DNA of 64,000 bases from Breoghania sp037026715 (lineage in GTDB: Bacteria; Pseudomonadota; Alphaproteobacteria; Rhizobiales; Stappiaceae), in assembly GCF_037026715.1 (NCBI RefSeq), contig NZ_JBANCG010000005.1, positions 62,001 to 126,000 of the forward strand. Reading direction: 5' to 3'. The stretch's first letter is position 1; each line of letters begins with the position of its first letter. The notes under the pieces are model-generated. The model was not told the DNA's origin. It saw only the letters and a program-made list of their open reading frames with translations, and ran no database searches. A program made the translations under genes and the position numbers. Below, piece after piece: positions 34,470-43,581 of this stretch.

Positions 34470-35312
34470 ATGAAACGCTTCCTCAAGATCGCAGCCCTGT
34501 GCGTCGCTGCGGCGGTGGCCACCCCGGCCGCGGCAAAGGACTGGTCCCACGTCACCATCGCGACCGAAGGCGGCTTCGCGCCGTGGAACTTCACGGCCGC
34601 CGACGGCACGCTGACCGGCTACGAGGTCGATCTCTACAAGATCCTGTGCGAGCGCATGAAAGTGGAATGCACGCTGATCGCGCAGAACTGGGACGGCATG
34701 ATCCCCGGCCTGCTGGCCGGCAAGTACGACGCGATCATGGCGGGCATGTCCGCGACCGCCAAGCGCGAGGAAGTCATTTCCTTCTCCGAGCCCTACGGCT
34801 CCACCGGCCAGACCTTCGGCGCGCTCAAGGGCTCCGAGATGGCCAAGCTGCCGATGGCCGGCGAGCTCTTCAACCTCGTCAACAACCCGGAAGGCTCCAA
34901 GAAGGCGATCGAAACCCTGCGTCCGCTGCTGAAGGACAAGACCGTCGGCGTTCAGAGCTCGGCGATCTCCGCCCGCTTCATGCAGGAGAATTTCGGCGAC
35001 GAGATCACGCTGCGCGAATACAAGGCGACCGAGCAGCATGACCTCGATCTGCTCGCCGGCCGTATCGACCTCATCGTCGCCTCGCCGGCCTATCTGAAGA
35101 CCGTCAGCGAGCAGGAAGCCACGGCCGACATCGTTATTGCCGGACCGCGTTTCCAGGGCGGCGTGCTCGGCCGCGGCTCGTCGGTCGGTCTGCGCAAGGA
35201 AGACAACGATCTGCGCGAGATGTTCAACAAGGCGCTTGAAGAAGTGAAGGCCGACGGCACGGCCAAGAAACTGTCGGAAAAGTGGTTCGGGTTCGACGTC
35301 ACCGTCTACTGA
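34470..35312 (+). CDS. Polar amino-acid-type periplasmic binding protein
   Basis: A 280-residue family 3 solute-binding protein. The signal peptide ends PAAA (about residue 22), then IATEGGFAPWNFTAADGTLTGYEVDL and the AIMAGMSATAKREEVISFSEP motif. It resembles lysine/arginine/ornithine/opine-binding proteins. It closes the importer operon; CAGGAG precedes the ATG and a strong hairpin follows the gene. A substrate related to the M20 hydrolase is likely. Confidence 0.92.
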   Translation: MKRFLKIAALCVAAAVATPAAAKDWSHVTIATEGGFAPWNFTAADGTLTGYEVDLYKILCERMKVECTLIAQNWDGMIPGLLAGKYDAIMAGMSATAKREEVISFSEPYGSTGQTFGALKGSEMAKLPMAGELFNLVNNPEGSKKAIETLRPLLKDKTVGVQSSAISARFMQENFGDEITLREYKATEQHDLDLLAGRIDLIVASPAYLKTVSEQEATADIVIAGPRFQGGVLGRGSSVGLRKEDNDLREMFNKALEEVKADGTAKKLSEKWFGFDVTVY

Positions 35313-35327
35313 TCCGCGGGCCCGAAC

Positions 35328-35351
35328 GGCCGAATGCATGGCCGAATGCAT
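35328..35351 (+). repeat. Tandem 12-bp repeat
   Basis: GGCCGAATGCAT occurs twice in perfect tandem just before the terminator hairpin that follows the binding-protein gene. Probably a small local duplication. Confidence 0.5.
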
Positions 35352-35352
35352 G

Positions 35353-35381
35353 GAAGGCGCCGGATCATCTCCGGCGCCTTC
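35353..35381 (+). terminator. Terminator hairpin after the amino-acid ABC operon
   Basis: GAAGGCGCCGG (35353-35363) pairs perfectly with 35371-35381, an 11-bp stem and 7-base loop, followed by TTGCTGTGT. The stem is strong and the T-tract weak. It separates the importer genes from guaD. Confidence 0.7.
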
Positions 35382-35473
35382 TTGCTGTGTGGGGCAATGC
35401 GTCGTTGCCCGGAAGCGACGGCCGGGCCACAAACAAGACGACGGTTCGCATCGAACAGGAAAGCGGTTGCGCG

Positions 35474-36871
35474 ATGACGGAGACATTGAGGGGCAAGGTT
35501 TTGCAGGCGAGCGGCTTTCATTCGCCCAAACGCGGCGCGATCGAAGCCTTTTGCGATGCCCTGATTTCGATCGGCGACGATGGCGAGATTCGCGATTTCT
35601 CGCTACCGGGAAGCGCGGGCCACGATGCGCTCCTTGATGCGGCAAGGCGGGATGACCGCCTCGTCAGCGCGCCCCGCGGCTCAATCCTCCTTCCGGGCTT
35701 CGTCGATCTCCACATCCACGCACCGCAATATGCGCAGCTCGGCAGCGCGCTTGACGTGCCTCTGGAGGTCTGGCTGCAGAAATACACCTTCCCCATCGAG
35801 GCGCGCTACGCGGATGCCGCCTTCGCCCGTCGCGCCTACGCGGTTCTTGTCGACGATCTGCTCGCGGCCGGGACGACGACGGCGATGTATTACGGCACCA
35901 TCCATGACGAGGCGAACCGGCTGCTCGCGGATCTCTGTATCGCCAAGGGACAGCGTGCCCTGATCGGCAAGGTCGCGATGGACGATCCTGACCAGTGCCC
36001 CGACTATTATCGCGATGCCGATGCGGCAGCGGCGGTCGCAGGAACCGAAAGCCTGATCGATTACATCCGCACCCATCCCGACAACCGGGACCGGCGCGTT
36101 CTGCCCGTCGTCACGCCGCGTTTCATCCCGTCATGCACCGATGGCCTTCTGGAAGATCTGGGAGCGCTCGCGCGCGAGCGCGATTGCCATATCCAGACCC
36201 ATTGTTCGGAAAGCGACTGGGAACATGGCTATGCGTTCACCCGTTTCGGCGCGAGCGATACGGAGAGCCTCGACCGCTTCGGACTTTTGCGCCGCGGCGC
36301 GGTGCTCGGGCACTGCAACTTTCTCTCCGCAGCCGACATGGAGCGCATCCGCGTGCGCGAAGCGGCCGTGGCCCATTGTCCGTTGTCAAATGCCTATTTC
36401 TCCGGCGCCGTCTTCCCGCTCAGGGCGGCGCTTGAAAAGGGCCTGCACGTAGGCCTCGGCACCGACATGTCCGCAGGGTTCGCTCCCAGCATCTTCGATA
36501 GCGCGCGCTCCGCGATTACAGCCTCGCGCATGCTGGAATCGGGCACCGACCCCGATTTGGCGCAAGACACCCGATCGCGACACGCGGGCGTCCGCATCGA
36601 TTTCCGCGATGCGTTCCATCTCGCAACGGCGGGCGGGGGCGCGGCTCTGGATCTGCCCATAGGCGTCTTCCGGCCGGGCTTCCGGTTCGATGCGATGCTG
36701 ATCGATCCGCAGGCACCTGCAGGGTCGATCCGGCTCTGGCCGGAGATCGATGACGGCGAACAGATCCTGCAGAAGATTCTCTTCACCGCCAGCCGCGCGA
36801 ATATCGAACGCGTCTGGGTGGATGGCCTGGCCCGCTCCGGCACCGCGACGGCCGCAGTCGGCCTGGGCTGA
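35474..36871 (+). CDS. guaD: Guanine deaminase
   Basis: A 465-residue amidohydrolase that turns guanine into xanthine plus ammonia. Motifs: HIHAPQY with metal histidines H80 and H82, THCSESDWE, LGHCNFLSAADM with the catalytic-site His, and GTDMSAG with the metal Asp. The SEARPYADAAFARRAY-like and CPLSN stretches match GuaD rather than chlorohydrolases. The ATG at 35474 is the first after the terminator; the open frame extends further upstream without support. It stands alone, 92 bp after the terminator, and probably serves purine salvage as a nitrogen source. Confidence 0.93.
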   Translation: MTETLRGKVLQASGFHSPKRGAIEAFCDALISIGDDGEIRDFSLPGSAGHDALLDAARRDDRLVSAPRGSILLPGFVDLHIHAPQYAQLGSALDVPLEVWLQKYTFPIEARYADAAFARRAYAVLVDDLLAAGTTTAMYYGTIHDEANRLLADLCIAKGQRALIGKVAMDDPDQCPDYYRDADAAAAVAGTESLIDYIRTHPDNRDRRVLPVVTPRFIPSCTDGLLEDLGALARERDCHIQTHCSESDWEHGYAFTRFGASDTESLDRFGLLRRGAVLGHCNFLSAADMERIRVREAAVAHCPLSNAYFSGAVFPLRAALEKGLHVGLGTDMSAGFAPSIFDSARSAITASRMLESGTDPDLAQDTRSRHAGVRIDFRDAFHLATAGGGAALDLPIGVFRPGFRFDAMLIDPQAPAGSIRLWPEIDDGEQILQKILFTASRANIERVWVDGLARSGTATAAVGLG

Positions 36872-37399
36872 TCACCGCCCCCGATCTTTTGCCTCGTGGT
36901 CCCGGAGCGCTCTCCCGGGCAGCCCGACGGATGGTGCCGCCTTCCTCCTTTGTGGCCTGCGCGTCTGGTGCGGAGTTGGGCCTGAAATCGCTTATGTCCC
37001 CCCAGCGTCGCCGACGCTTTGAGGCGCGAAACTGAATCGCGCACTGCAACGCTGTATCTGCGGGAACGCGAACATGAGCCCGTCACGGGCCTGCCCGCTT
37101 GTCTTGCCTTGCCTTGCCAAGAGACGTCTGAGAATGGCGTGCCCGGCCGGCGCGGCCGCCTCGTTCCATAAGCAAAACCAATACATACCTGAATTTATAA
37201 TATTATACGCCATCTACGTTATGACTTATATGTCTTTTGCCGATCCGGATCGTATTGAACGCATGTAAACAAATATCAAAAACAAAGATACACCTATACG
37301 CAAATAGGAACACTAATATATAATATTTATATATATAATTTCATTCTGTAAATATTTCCCCTTGATAGAAAATGGAACGTCGAAAGAGGAAACTCGGCA
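36872..37399. other. 528-bp gap, AT-rich in its right half, no gene
   Basis: No coding sequence seen. A small stem AGCGTC-GCC-GACGCT (37004-37018) could end guaD transcription. From about 37160 to 37390 the base composition falls sharply, with TATAATATT and ATATATAT runs, against a GC-rich background. That stretch should carry the promoter of the gene at 37400. Confidence 0.6.
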
Positions 37400-38296
37400 A
37401 TGAAACTTGCGACATTTGAAATAGACGACGAAGAACACGTTGGAGCCGTCGAGGGCGAAGAGATTGTAGTTATCGATGTTCCTTCCATGCGCGCCCTTTT
37501 CGAACTCGGGACGCCTGTTCAGGAGAAGGCGGAGGAGCGCAAGACATCCCGTCGCTACCCTCTGAAGGACGTCAGGCTTCGGGCGCCGATCATCCCGAAG
37601 AAGATCTATCATTCTGCCGGCAACTACGCCGAACACGCTCAGGAAGGCGACCGTTCCAATTGGGTGGCCGCGATCAAGCCATGGATCGTGTTCTTCCAGA
37701 ACGTTGACGCCATCATCGGCCCCGAAGATCCGATCGTCTATCCGGAGCATCTGACCAAGGAACTCGACTACGAACTGGAACTGTGCGCGGTTATCGCCAA
37801 GTCCGGGAAGTTCATCAGCGAAGAGGAAGCCGAAGACTATATCGGCGGCTACGTCATCTTCAACGACATCACCGCCCGCGACATCCAGCGCCGGGAAATG
37901 CAGTCGTCCAACTTCGTCTTTTCCAAGTCGATCGACACCTTCTGCCCGTTCGGCCCGTGGATCGTGACGGCTGACGAAATTCCCGATCCCTACAATCTCG
38001 CCCTCGAGCTCCGGGTGAACGGAGAGAAGCGGCAGATCTCCAACTCCAGTCACATGTCGGTGACGATCCCCCAGCTCATCGCAAAGTTCTCGCCCACAGG
38101 CTTTTCTGCCGGAGACATCCTCACCACCGGCACCGTGTCGGGCGTGGCCGCCTTCAGCAAGGATCCGCAGGCCTGGTACCTCAAACCCGGCGACCAGATA
38201 GAGGCCGAGATCGAGAAGATCGGCGTTCTGCGCAATCAGGTCGTGTCCTGGAAAGACGCCCACGGTGTGGACGCTCCCGAATTCGTAGGTTTCTGA
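37400..38296 (+). CDS. Fumarylacetoacetate hydrolase (FAH) family protein
   Basis: A 298-residue FAH-family enzyme. The metal-binding ExE in LDYELELCAVI and the FNDITARDIQRRE stretch with its conserved Asp are intact; the C-terminal TGTVSGVAAF and PGDQIEAEIEKIG blocks complete the fold. Members hydrolyse acylpyruvates, hydrate 2-oxo-alkenoates or decarboxylate oxaloacetate-like acids. It opens a six-gene run ending at 43442. AGAGGAAA precedes the ATG. Substrate not assignable from sequence. Confidence 0.88.
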   Translation: MKLATFEIDDEEHVGAVEGEEIVVIDVPSMRALFELGTPVQEKAEERKTSRRYPLKDVRLRAPIIPKKIYHSAGNYAEHAQEGDRSNWVAAIKPWIVFFQNVDAIIGPEDPIVYPEHLTKELDYELELCAVIAKSGKFISEEEAEDYIGGYVIFNDITARDIQRREMQSSNFVFSKSIDTFCPFGPWIVTADEIPDPYNLALELRVNGEKRQISNSSHMSVTIPQLIAKFSPTGFSAGDILTTGTVSGVAAFSKDPQAWYLKPGDQIEAEIEKIGVLRNQVVSWKDAHGVDAPEFVGF

Positions 38297-38305
38297 GAGG
38301 TCGTC

Positions 38306-39481
38306 ATGATTGATCGTTCCAAGGTCTGGACCGGCACGCTCAACGAACTGGCGCTTGCTGACCAGCCGAAACGGAAGGCGGGCTTCTACGACACGACGCT
38401 TCGTGACGGCGAACAGGCTGTCGGCGTGGTGTTCGAGCCCGAGCAGAAGCTGGAAATCGCCAAGATTGTCGACGGTCTGGGCGTGGGCCGCATCGAAGCC
38501 GGCTTTCCGCGTGTCTCCGAAGACGACAGGGAGGCCATTCGGGCCATCGCACAGGCCGGATTGAACGCCGAGATCTGGGGCTTCGCACGTGCAATGATCC
38601 CGGATGTGGAGGCGGTGGCCGAGCTCGATCTGAAGTATTGCGTCATCGAGGCGCCGATCTCCGACCAGAAGCTCTCCGCCCTCGGCGTTTCCCGCGAGAC
38701 TGTGCTCGAACGCATCCGCAATGCCGTCAGGCTCGGCGCCGAAAGCGGCATCCACGTGGCTTACTTCGGCGTCGACTCCACCCGTGCCGATCTCGATTTC
38801 TTCGAGACCGTCTACAAGACCGCACTCGAGGCCGGAGCCAAGGAACTGGCCATCGTCGACACGTTGGCGATCGCCTGTCCAGAAGCGGTGACTTACCTGG
38901 TCAAGCGGGTCAAGTCATGGGCCGGCGATGTGCCGGTGCATTTCCACGGCCATAATGACTTCGGTCTTGGCACCGCGTGCGCCATCGCCGCGATCAACGC
39001 CGGCGCGGAATGGATCCACGGGACCATTGACGGTATCGGCGAACGTGCCGGCAACGCCAACATCCCCGAAATCGCGCTGGCGCTGGAACTCCTCTACGGC
39101 ATTGACACCGGCATCGATCTGACGCGTGTCCGCTCCGCCTCCGAGCGGCTGCGTGACGTCGCAGGCTACGAACTGGAACCCTGGAAGGCGGTTGTCGGCC
39201 AGAACCTGTTCATTCGCGAAACCGGCGCAGTCGCCGCGCAGTTCCACCTCCCCCACGCCATCGAGCCCTATTCGTCCGAACTGCTCGACACGCCGCGCGG
39301 CATCCGTCTGGGCAAGAAGAGCGGTGCGGCCTCAATCACGATCAAGGCCAATGATCTCGGTCTGGAGGTCGCCGAAGACAAGGTGCCGGTGCTGCTCGAA
39401 GAAGTGAAGAAACTGGCGATCTCGAAGCGCGGCCTCGTCACCGACGACGAGTTCACCGCCATCGTCCAACGCCACGCATAG
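38306..39481 (+). CDS. DRE-TIM condensing enzyme or lyase (isopropylmalate/homocitrate synthase-like)
   Basis: A 391-residue DRE-TIM metallolyase. The signature DTTLRDGEQ (D29-Q37), and the metal-binding HFHGHNDFG motif, with the following DGIGERAGNANIPE, are intact. It lacks the C-terminal regulatory domain of leucine-pathway LeuA, having only a short tail. It may join acetyl-CoA with a 2-oxo acid or run the reverse cleavage. The gap to the FAH gene is nine bases. A homocitrate role in nitrogen fixation is unlikely in this context, as no nif gene is present. Confidence 0.85.
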   Translation: MIDRSKVWTGTLNELALADQPKRKAGFYDTTLRDGEQAVGVVFEPEQKLEIAKIVDGLGVGRIEAGFPRVSEDDREAIRAIAQAGLNAEIWGFARAMIPDVEAVAELDLKYCVIEAPISDQKLSALGVSRETVLERIRNAVRLGAESGIHVAYFGVDSTRADLDFFETVYKTALEAGAKELAIVDTLAIACPEAVTYLVKRVKSWAGDVPVHFHGHNDFGLGTACAIAAINAGAEWIHGTIDGIGERAGNANIPEIALALELLYGIDTGIDLTRVRSASERLRDVAGYELEPWKAVVGQNLFIRETGAVAAQFHLPHAIEPYSSELLDTPRGIRLGKKSGAASITIKANDLGLEVAEDKVPVLLEEVKKLAISKRGLVTDDEFTAIVQRHA

Positions 39482-39554
39482 ACCATGGGCTGCCCGGGTT
39501 TCCGGCACACGCGCCGGAGACCCGTGGCGCGATTAGAATGGGAAGGAAAAGCGC

Positions 39555-40328
39555 ATGTCCAGGTTCGAGAACAAGAAGGTCCTTGTCACGGGATCCGGTC
39601 GCGGTTTCGGCCGCGTGCTCGCGCTCGCTTTTGCCAGGGAAGGCGCCGACGTCGTCGTGCATTACAACAGCTCCGGTGCGGGCGCCGAGGAGACGGCGGC
39701 CGAAATCCGGGCACTGGGCCGCAAGGCCATCACCGTCCAGGGCAACATCGCCAACTATTCCGAGGTTCAGGCGATCACCGAGGCCGCTTTTTCCGAATTC
39801 GGCCATGTCGATGTCCTCGTCAATAACGTTGGCGACATGGCGCTGAACCAGACGTCCTGGCGCGAACTCGATGAGAAGGTCGTGGACCACACGCTGGCGG
39901 TCGACGTCAAGGGCACGATGTTCATGATCCATGAGGTCGGCTCGCGCATGATCGAGGGCGATGCCCCCGGCGGCGTCATCGTCAACATCGGCTCGCAGGT
40001 GGTCATCGCCGGCAGCCCGCGGGCACCGCAATACGCCGCCGCCAAGTACGGCGTCATCGGGCTCACCAAGTCCTATGCCCGCGCGCTGGCGCCCAAGGTG
40101 CGGGTCAACACGCTCGGTGCCGCTTTCATGGAAACCGAGGCCCTCAAGAACCGCTACGACTGGACGCACGGCCGGCGGGAACAGGTGCTGAGCCAGACGC
40201 CGCTCGGTCGCATCGCCACGCCGGAAGACATGGTGCCGCCGACGCTGTTCCTGGCAGCGGAGGACTCCCGGCACATGACCGGCCAGTTCCTTCTGTGCAA
40301 CGGCGGCCTCGCGATGGTCGGCGCCTGA
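39555..40328 (+). CDS. Short-chain dehydrogenase/reductase
   Basis: A 257-residue classical SDR. The motifs are TGSGRGFG, NNVG (in place of the usual NNAG), a catalytic Ser in NIGSQVV and YAAAK. It would oxidise or reduce a hydroxy/oxo intermediate of the surrounding pathway. The spacing from the condensing-enzyme gene is 73 bp and to the next gene 130 bp. GGAAGGAAAA before the ATG supports the start. Confidence 0.88.
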   Translation: MSRFENKKVLVTGSGRGFGRVLALAFAREGADVVVHYNSSGAGAEETAAEIRALGRKAITVQGNIANYSEVQAITEAAFSEFGHVDVLVNNVGDMALNQTSWRELDEKVVDHTLAVDVKGTMFMIHEVGSRMIEGDAPGGVIVNIGSQVVIAGSPRAPQYAAAKYGVIGLTKSYARALAPKVRVNTLGAAFMETEALKNRYDWTHGRREQVLSQTPLGRIATPEDMVPPTLFLAAEDSRHMTGQFLLCNGGLAMVGA

Positions 40329-40458
40329 CGTCTCCCCAGGCTGGCGCGCGGGCCCCATCCCCAACGTCGCGACCTGCAGCAGTGCAGGTCGCGCCCCCCG
40401 GCCCCACAGCCGCGCGGCCCGATCAGCAAATTTGCGTTTGCGAAGAGGAATCCGAGAC

Positions 40459-41259
40459 ATGGGCACCAAGCTCCACGCCTCGCGGACCGGCCATATCCTG
40501 GTTCTGCAAATCAGCGATCCCGAGACGCGCAATGCGCTCAACGGAGACGTATTCTACTCAGCCCTCGAAGAGACGGTCCGCTCCGCCAATTCTGACCTTT
40601 CGGTCCGCGCCGTCGTTGTGACCGGCGAAGGCCGTGCCTTTTCCTCCGGCGGCAACGTCCGCGACATGCGAGACAAAAAGGGCATGTTCGGCGGTACGCC
40701 CGAGCAGATCGCCGAGCAATACCGGACCGGCATCCAGCGCATTCCCCGAGCCTTCTGGGAGCTGGACGTGCCATGCATCGCCGCGGTCAACGGCCCGGCG
40801 ATCGGAGCGGGGTGCGACCTCGCCTGCATGTGCGATATCCGGATAGCCTCCGACCGCGCGATCTTCGCAGAGAGCTTCGTTCGGGTGGGGATCGTCGCGG
40901 GCGACGGCGGCTCCTGGCTGCTGCCGCGCATCATCGGATATTCGCGGGCAGCCGAAATGGCATTCACCGGCGAACAGATCGATGCCGGGACAGCCCTGTC
41001 CATCGGTCTTGTCTCCCGGGTCGTTCCGCCCGACGATCTCATGCCCGAGGCCATGGCCCTCGCCGAGCGCATTGCGGCAAACCCGCCGCATGTTCTGCGC
41101 TGGACGAAACGTCTAATGAAGCAGTCGCAGCACGAGCGTCTGGACACGATCCTTTCGCAGGCCGCTACATATCAGGCGATGGCACACGGGACGCAGGACC
41201 ATGCCGAAGCGGTGGCTGCGCTCCTGGAAAAGCGGCGCCCCGAATTCAGGGGCTCGTGA
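40459..41259 (+). CDS. Enoyl-CoA hydratase/isomerase family protein, non-standard active site
   Basis: A 266-residue crotonase-fold protein. The oxyanion motif GRAFSSGGNVRDM and NGPAIGAGCDLACMCD are present. At the two hydratase glutamates it differs: Asp (GCDLA) replaces the first, and the second Glu position falls in AESFVRVG, where no Glu is found; a GIVAGDGGSWLLPR block follows. The reaction is therefore probably not simple enoyl-CoA hydration; isomerase, dehydratase or hydrolase activity on a CoA ester is more likely. The ATG at 40459 was chosen over a nine-residue-longer frame. Confidence 0.85.
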   Translation: MGTKLHASRTGHILVLQISDPETRNALNGDVFYSALEETVRSANSDLSVRAVVVTGEGRAFSSGGNVRDMRDKKGMFGGTPEQIAEQYRTGIQRIPRAFWELDVPCIAAVNGPAIGAGCDLACMCDIRIASDRAIFAESFVRVGIVAGDGGSWLLPRIIGYSRAAEMAFTGEQIDAGTALSIGLVSRVVPPDDLMPEAMALAERIAANPPHVLRWTKRLMKQSQHERLDTILSQAATYQAMAHGTQDHAEAVAALLEKRRPEFRGS

Positions 41260-41260
41260 G

Positions 41261-42040
41261 ATGTCCGCTACACCCACGCCTTCGCTCCTGATCGAACGGC
41301 CGGCTGCGGGCGTCGCCCTCATACGGCTGAATCGCCCCGACGTGCGCAACGCACTCAATCTGGAGCTGCGGCGATCGCTTGCGACCACATTCGAAACCCT
41401 CGGGCGCGCCGAAGATGTGCGCTGCATCGTGTTGACGGGCGACGACCGCGCCTTCTGCGCCGGCGCCGATCTCAACGAATACGTCGAGGCGACGCCGACC
41501 GACATCATCGCCCGCAACATGGATGTGCTTTGGGGCGCGATCGCCGATTGCCCCAGGCCCGTCATCGCGGCGGTTCGCGGCTATGCGCTTGGCGGTGGCT
41601 GCGAACTGGCCATGCATGCGGACATCATCGTCGCCGGCCGATCTGCAAAGTTCAGCCAGCCCGAAATTCTCATCGGAATCATGCCCGGCGGTGGCGCCAC
41701 GCAGCGGCTCACCCGCGCCGTGGGCAAGTTTGCCGCGATGCAGCTGCTGCTGACGGGAGACATGATCGCGGCGCAGGAGGCGAAGGCCATCGGCCTCGTG
41801 AGCAGCCTGGTCGAGGACGAGGCTGTCCTGGACGAGGCTATGGCGCTTGCGTCGCGGATCGCTGCGCAATCGCCGCTGGCCATCCGACTGATCAAGGAAT
41901 TGGTGCTCGAGAGCATGAACGTACCCCTCGACGCCGGACTGCGCGCTGAACGCAAGGCGTTTCAGCTGCTTTTCTCAACCCCCGAAAAAACCGAACGAAT
42001 GCAAGCATTTCTAAAGAGGAAGTCACCCGGAAAACAATGA
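41261..42040 (+). CDS. Enoyl-CoA hydratase
   Basis: A 259-residue crotonase with both catalytic glutamates: GGGCELAMHAD and QPEILIGIMPGGGATQRL match canonical enoyl-CoA hydratase. The oxyanion hole block is DRAFCAGADLNEY. It hydrates 2-enoyl-CoA to 3-hydroxyacyl-CoA. It starts one base after the previous crotonase gene stops, so two crotonases of differing chemistry are made from one message, probably for successive steps. Confidence 0.9.
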   Translation: MSATPTPSLLIERPAAGVALIRLNRPDVRNALNLELRRSLATTFETLGRAEDVRCIVLTGDDRAFCAGADLNEYVEATPTDIIARNMDVLWGAIADCPRPVIAAVRGYALGGGCELAMHADIIVAGRSAKFSQPEILIGIMPGGGATQRLTRAVGKFAAMQLLLTGDMIAAQEAKAIGLVSSLVEDEAVLDEAMALASRIAAQSPLAIRLIKELVLESMNVPLDAGLRAERKAFQLLFSTPEKTERMQAFLKRKSPGKQ

Positions 42041-42110
42041 AGGCTGCGGTCGATCCTCCGGCTGACTGCCGGCCGGTCTGATCTGACCGCTACGTCCAAT
42101 GGAGGATAAC

Positions 42111-43442
42111 ATGCAGGAAGCAAGGGCTATTCCCGTCAATTCGCCGCCGGCAGATGCGGACCCGGGAAAGACAACACCAGCCTACCGCCGGCTCGTCGTG
42201 GCATCAGGACTGGGATCTGCGATCGAGCATTACGACTTCTTCATATACGCCTTCACAGCACCGATCGTCTTCGATCATTTCTTCTTTCCCAAAATGGACT
42301 CCGTCGCGAGCATGCTCGCCGTCTATGCCACCTTCGCGCTGGGGTTCGTCGCCCGGCCGCTGGGCGGTATGGTCTTCGGCCATTATGGCGACAAGCTCGG
42401 CCGCAAGGCGATGCTCATGATGACCTTCCTGCTCATGGGGGTCTCGAGCTTCTTCATCGGCTGCCTGCCAAGCTACGATTCCATCGGATTATGGGCCCCC
42501 ATCGGACTTATCATCCTGCGCTTCATCCAGGGGTTCGCCTTCGGCGGCGAATACATGAACGCCGTCTCGCTCACGATGGAAAACGCCCCGGCCGGCCGGC
42601 GCGGCTTCTTCGCTTCGTGGGTCAATGCTTCCGGACCGATCGGCATCATCGTCGCCTCCGGCCTTATCGCGCTGCTTGGCTGGGCTTTCAGCCGCGAAAC
42701 CTTCGCCGCCTGGGTCTGGCGCGTGCCGTTCCTGCTCAGCTTCGTGCTGGTCCTGATCGGTACCTGGCTGCGCTACAACGTCGATGAATCGGTCCTCTTC
42801 AGCGCCGTGAAGGACAAGGCCCGTTCGCACCGCGCACCTTTGCTCCAGGTGTTCTCGGCCCACAAGAAGGCCACCATACTCGGTTGCCTGATGAACATGG
42901 TTCACAGCGCCTTCCAGTACATGAGCACGGTCTTCGTGCTGGGCTACGCCATCCGCAAGCTCGGCATGGCCCCCTCCTCGATCACGTCGGGCACGATGAT
43001 CGCCAACATCGTGGAAATGTGCCTGGTGCCGGTAATCGCCGCCTACAGCGATCGGCTGGGCCGTCGGCCGTTCCTTATCGCCGGCATCGTGCTGGCCGCC
43101 ATCTGGTATCCGTTCTTCTTCCAGATCGTGCTCATGAAGGATCCGCTGCTGCTGATCGGCGGTCTGGTGGTCTCGGTCGGATTGATCCACGCCCTGATGT
43201 TCGGTCCCGAAGCCGCGTTCACCGCGGAACTGTTCCCCACGAATGTTCGCGTCAGCGGCAGCTCGCTTGCCAAGCAGTTCGGCATCATTCTGGGCGGCGG
43301 TCTGGCGCCGTTCGTGGGAACGGCCTTGATGGGATCCGGTCAGGACTTCCATCTGGTCGTCATCTACTTCGAAGTGATCGCCGTGCTCGCCTTTGTCGGT
43401 GTTCTGATTGCGCCTGAAAACGCAAAGCGGGCCCTCAACTGA
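42111..43442 (+). CDS. MFS transporter, metabolite:H+ symporter (MHS) family
   Basis: A 443-residue transporter with 12 predicted helices. The MHS features are ASGLGSAIEHYDFFIYAF in helix 1, FGHYGDKLGRKAML as the 2-3 loop and AFGGEYMNA near helix 5. Relatives carry dicarboxylates, citrate, proline-betaine, shikimate or aromatic acids. It is probably the uptake system for the acid broken down by the five enzymes upstream. GGAGG precedes the ATG at 42111; the ATG at 42099 lies before the ribosome site. Confidence 0.9.
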   Translation: MQEARAIPVNSPPADADPGKTTPAYRRLVVASGLGSAIEHYDFFIYAFTAPIVFDHFFFPKMDSVASMLAVYATFALGFVARPLGGMVFGHYGDKLGRKAMLMMTFLLMGVSSFFIGCLPSYDSIGLWAPIGLIILRFIQGFAFGGEYMNAVSLTMENAPAGRRGFFASWVNASGPIGIIVASGLIALLGWAFSRETFAAWVWRVPFLLSFVLVLIGTWLRYNVDESVLFSAVKDKARSHRAPLLQVFSAHKKATILGCLMNMVHSAFQYMSTVFVLGYAIRKLGMAPSSITSGTMIANIVEMCLVPVIAAYSDRLGRRPFLIAGIVLAAIWYPFFFQIVLMKDPLLLIGGLVVSVGLIHALMFGPEAAFTAELFPTNVRVSGSSLAKQFGIILGGGLAPFVGTALMGSGQDFHLVVIYFEVIAVLAFVGVLIAPENAKRALN

Positions 43443-43449
43443 CACGCCT

Positions 43450-43476
43450 TGCGCCCGGGCCAACCGCCCGGGCGCA
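43450..43476 (+). terminator. Terminator hairpin after the MHS transporter gene
   Basis: TGCGCCCGGGC (43450-43460) pairs perfectly with 43466-43476, an 11-bp stem and 5-base loop, eight bases after the transporter stop. No T-run follows. It marks the end of the operon. Confidence 0.65.
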
Positions 43477-43581
43477 TACTCCCGCCATTGGCTGGGAAAT
43501 ACCCCTTTGGACCGGCGCCGTACAAAACGGCAAAACCGGCCGCGGCCATCAGTCGTGAACGACGCCCCCCTGCCCGCTTCC

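Noticed and set aside
38306..39481. Homocitrate synthase (NifV) for nitrogen fixation
   Set aside because: No nif genes nearby; the neighbours are catabolic enzymes and a carboxylate transporter.
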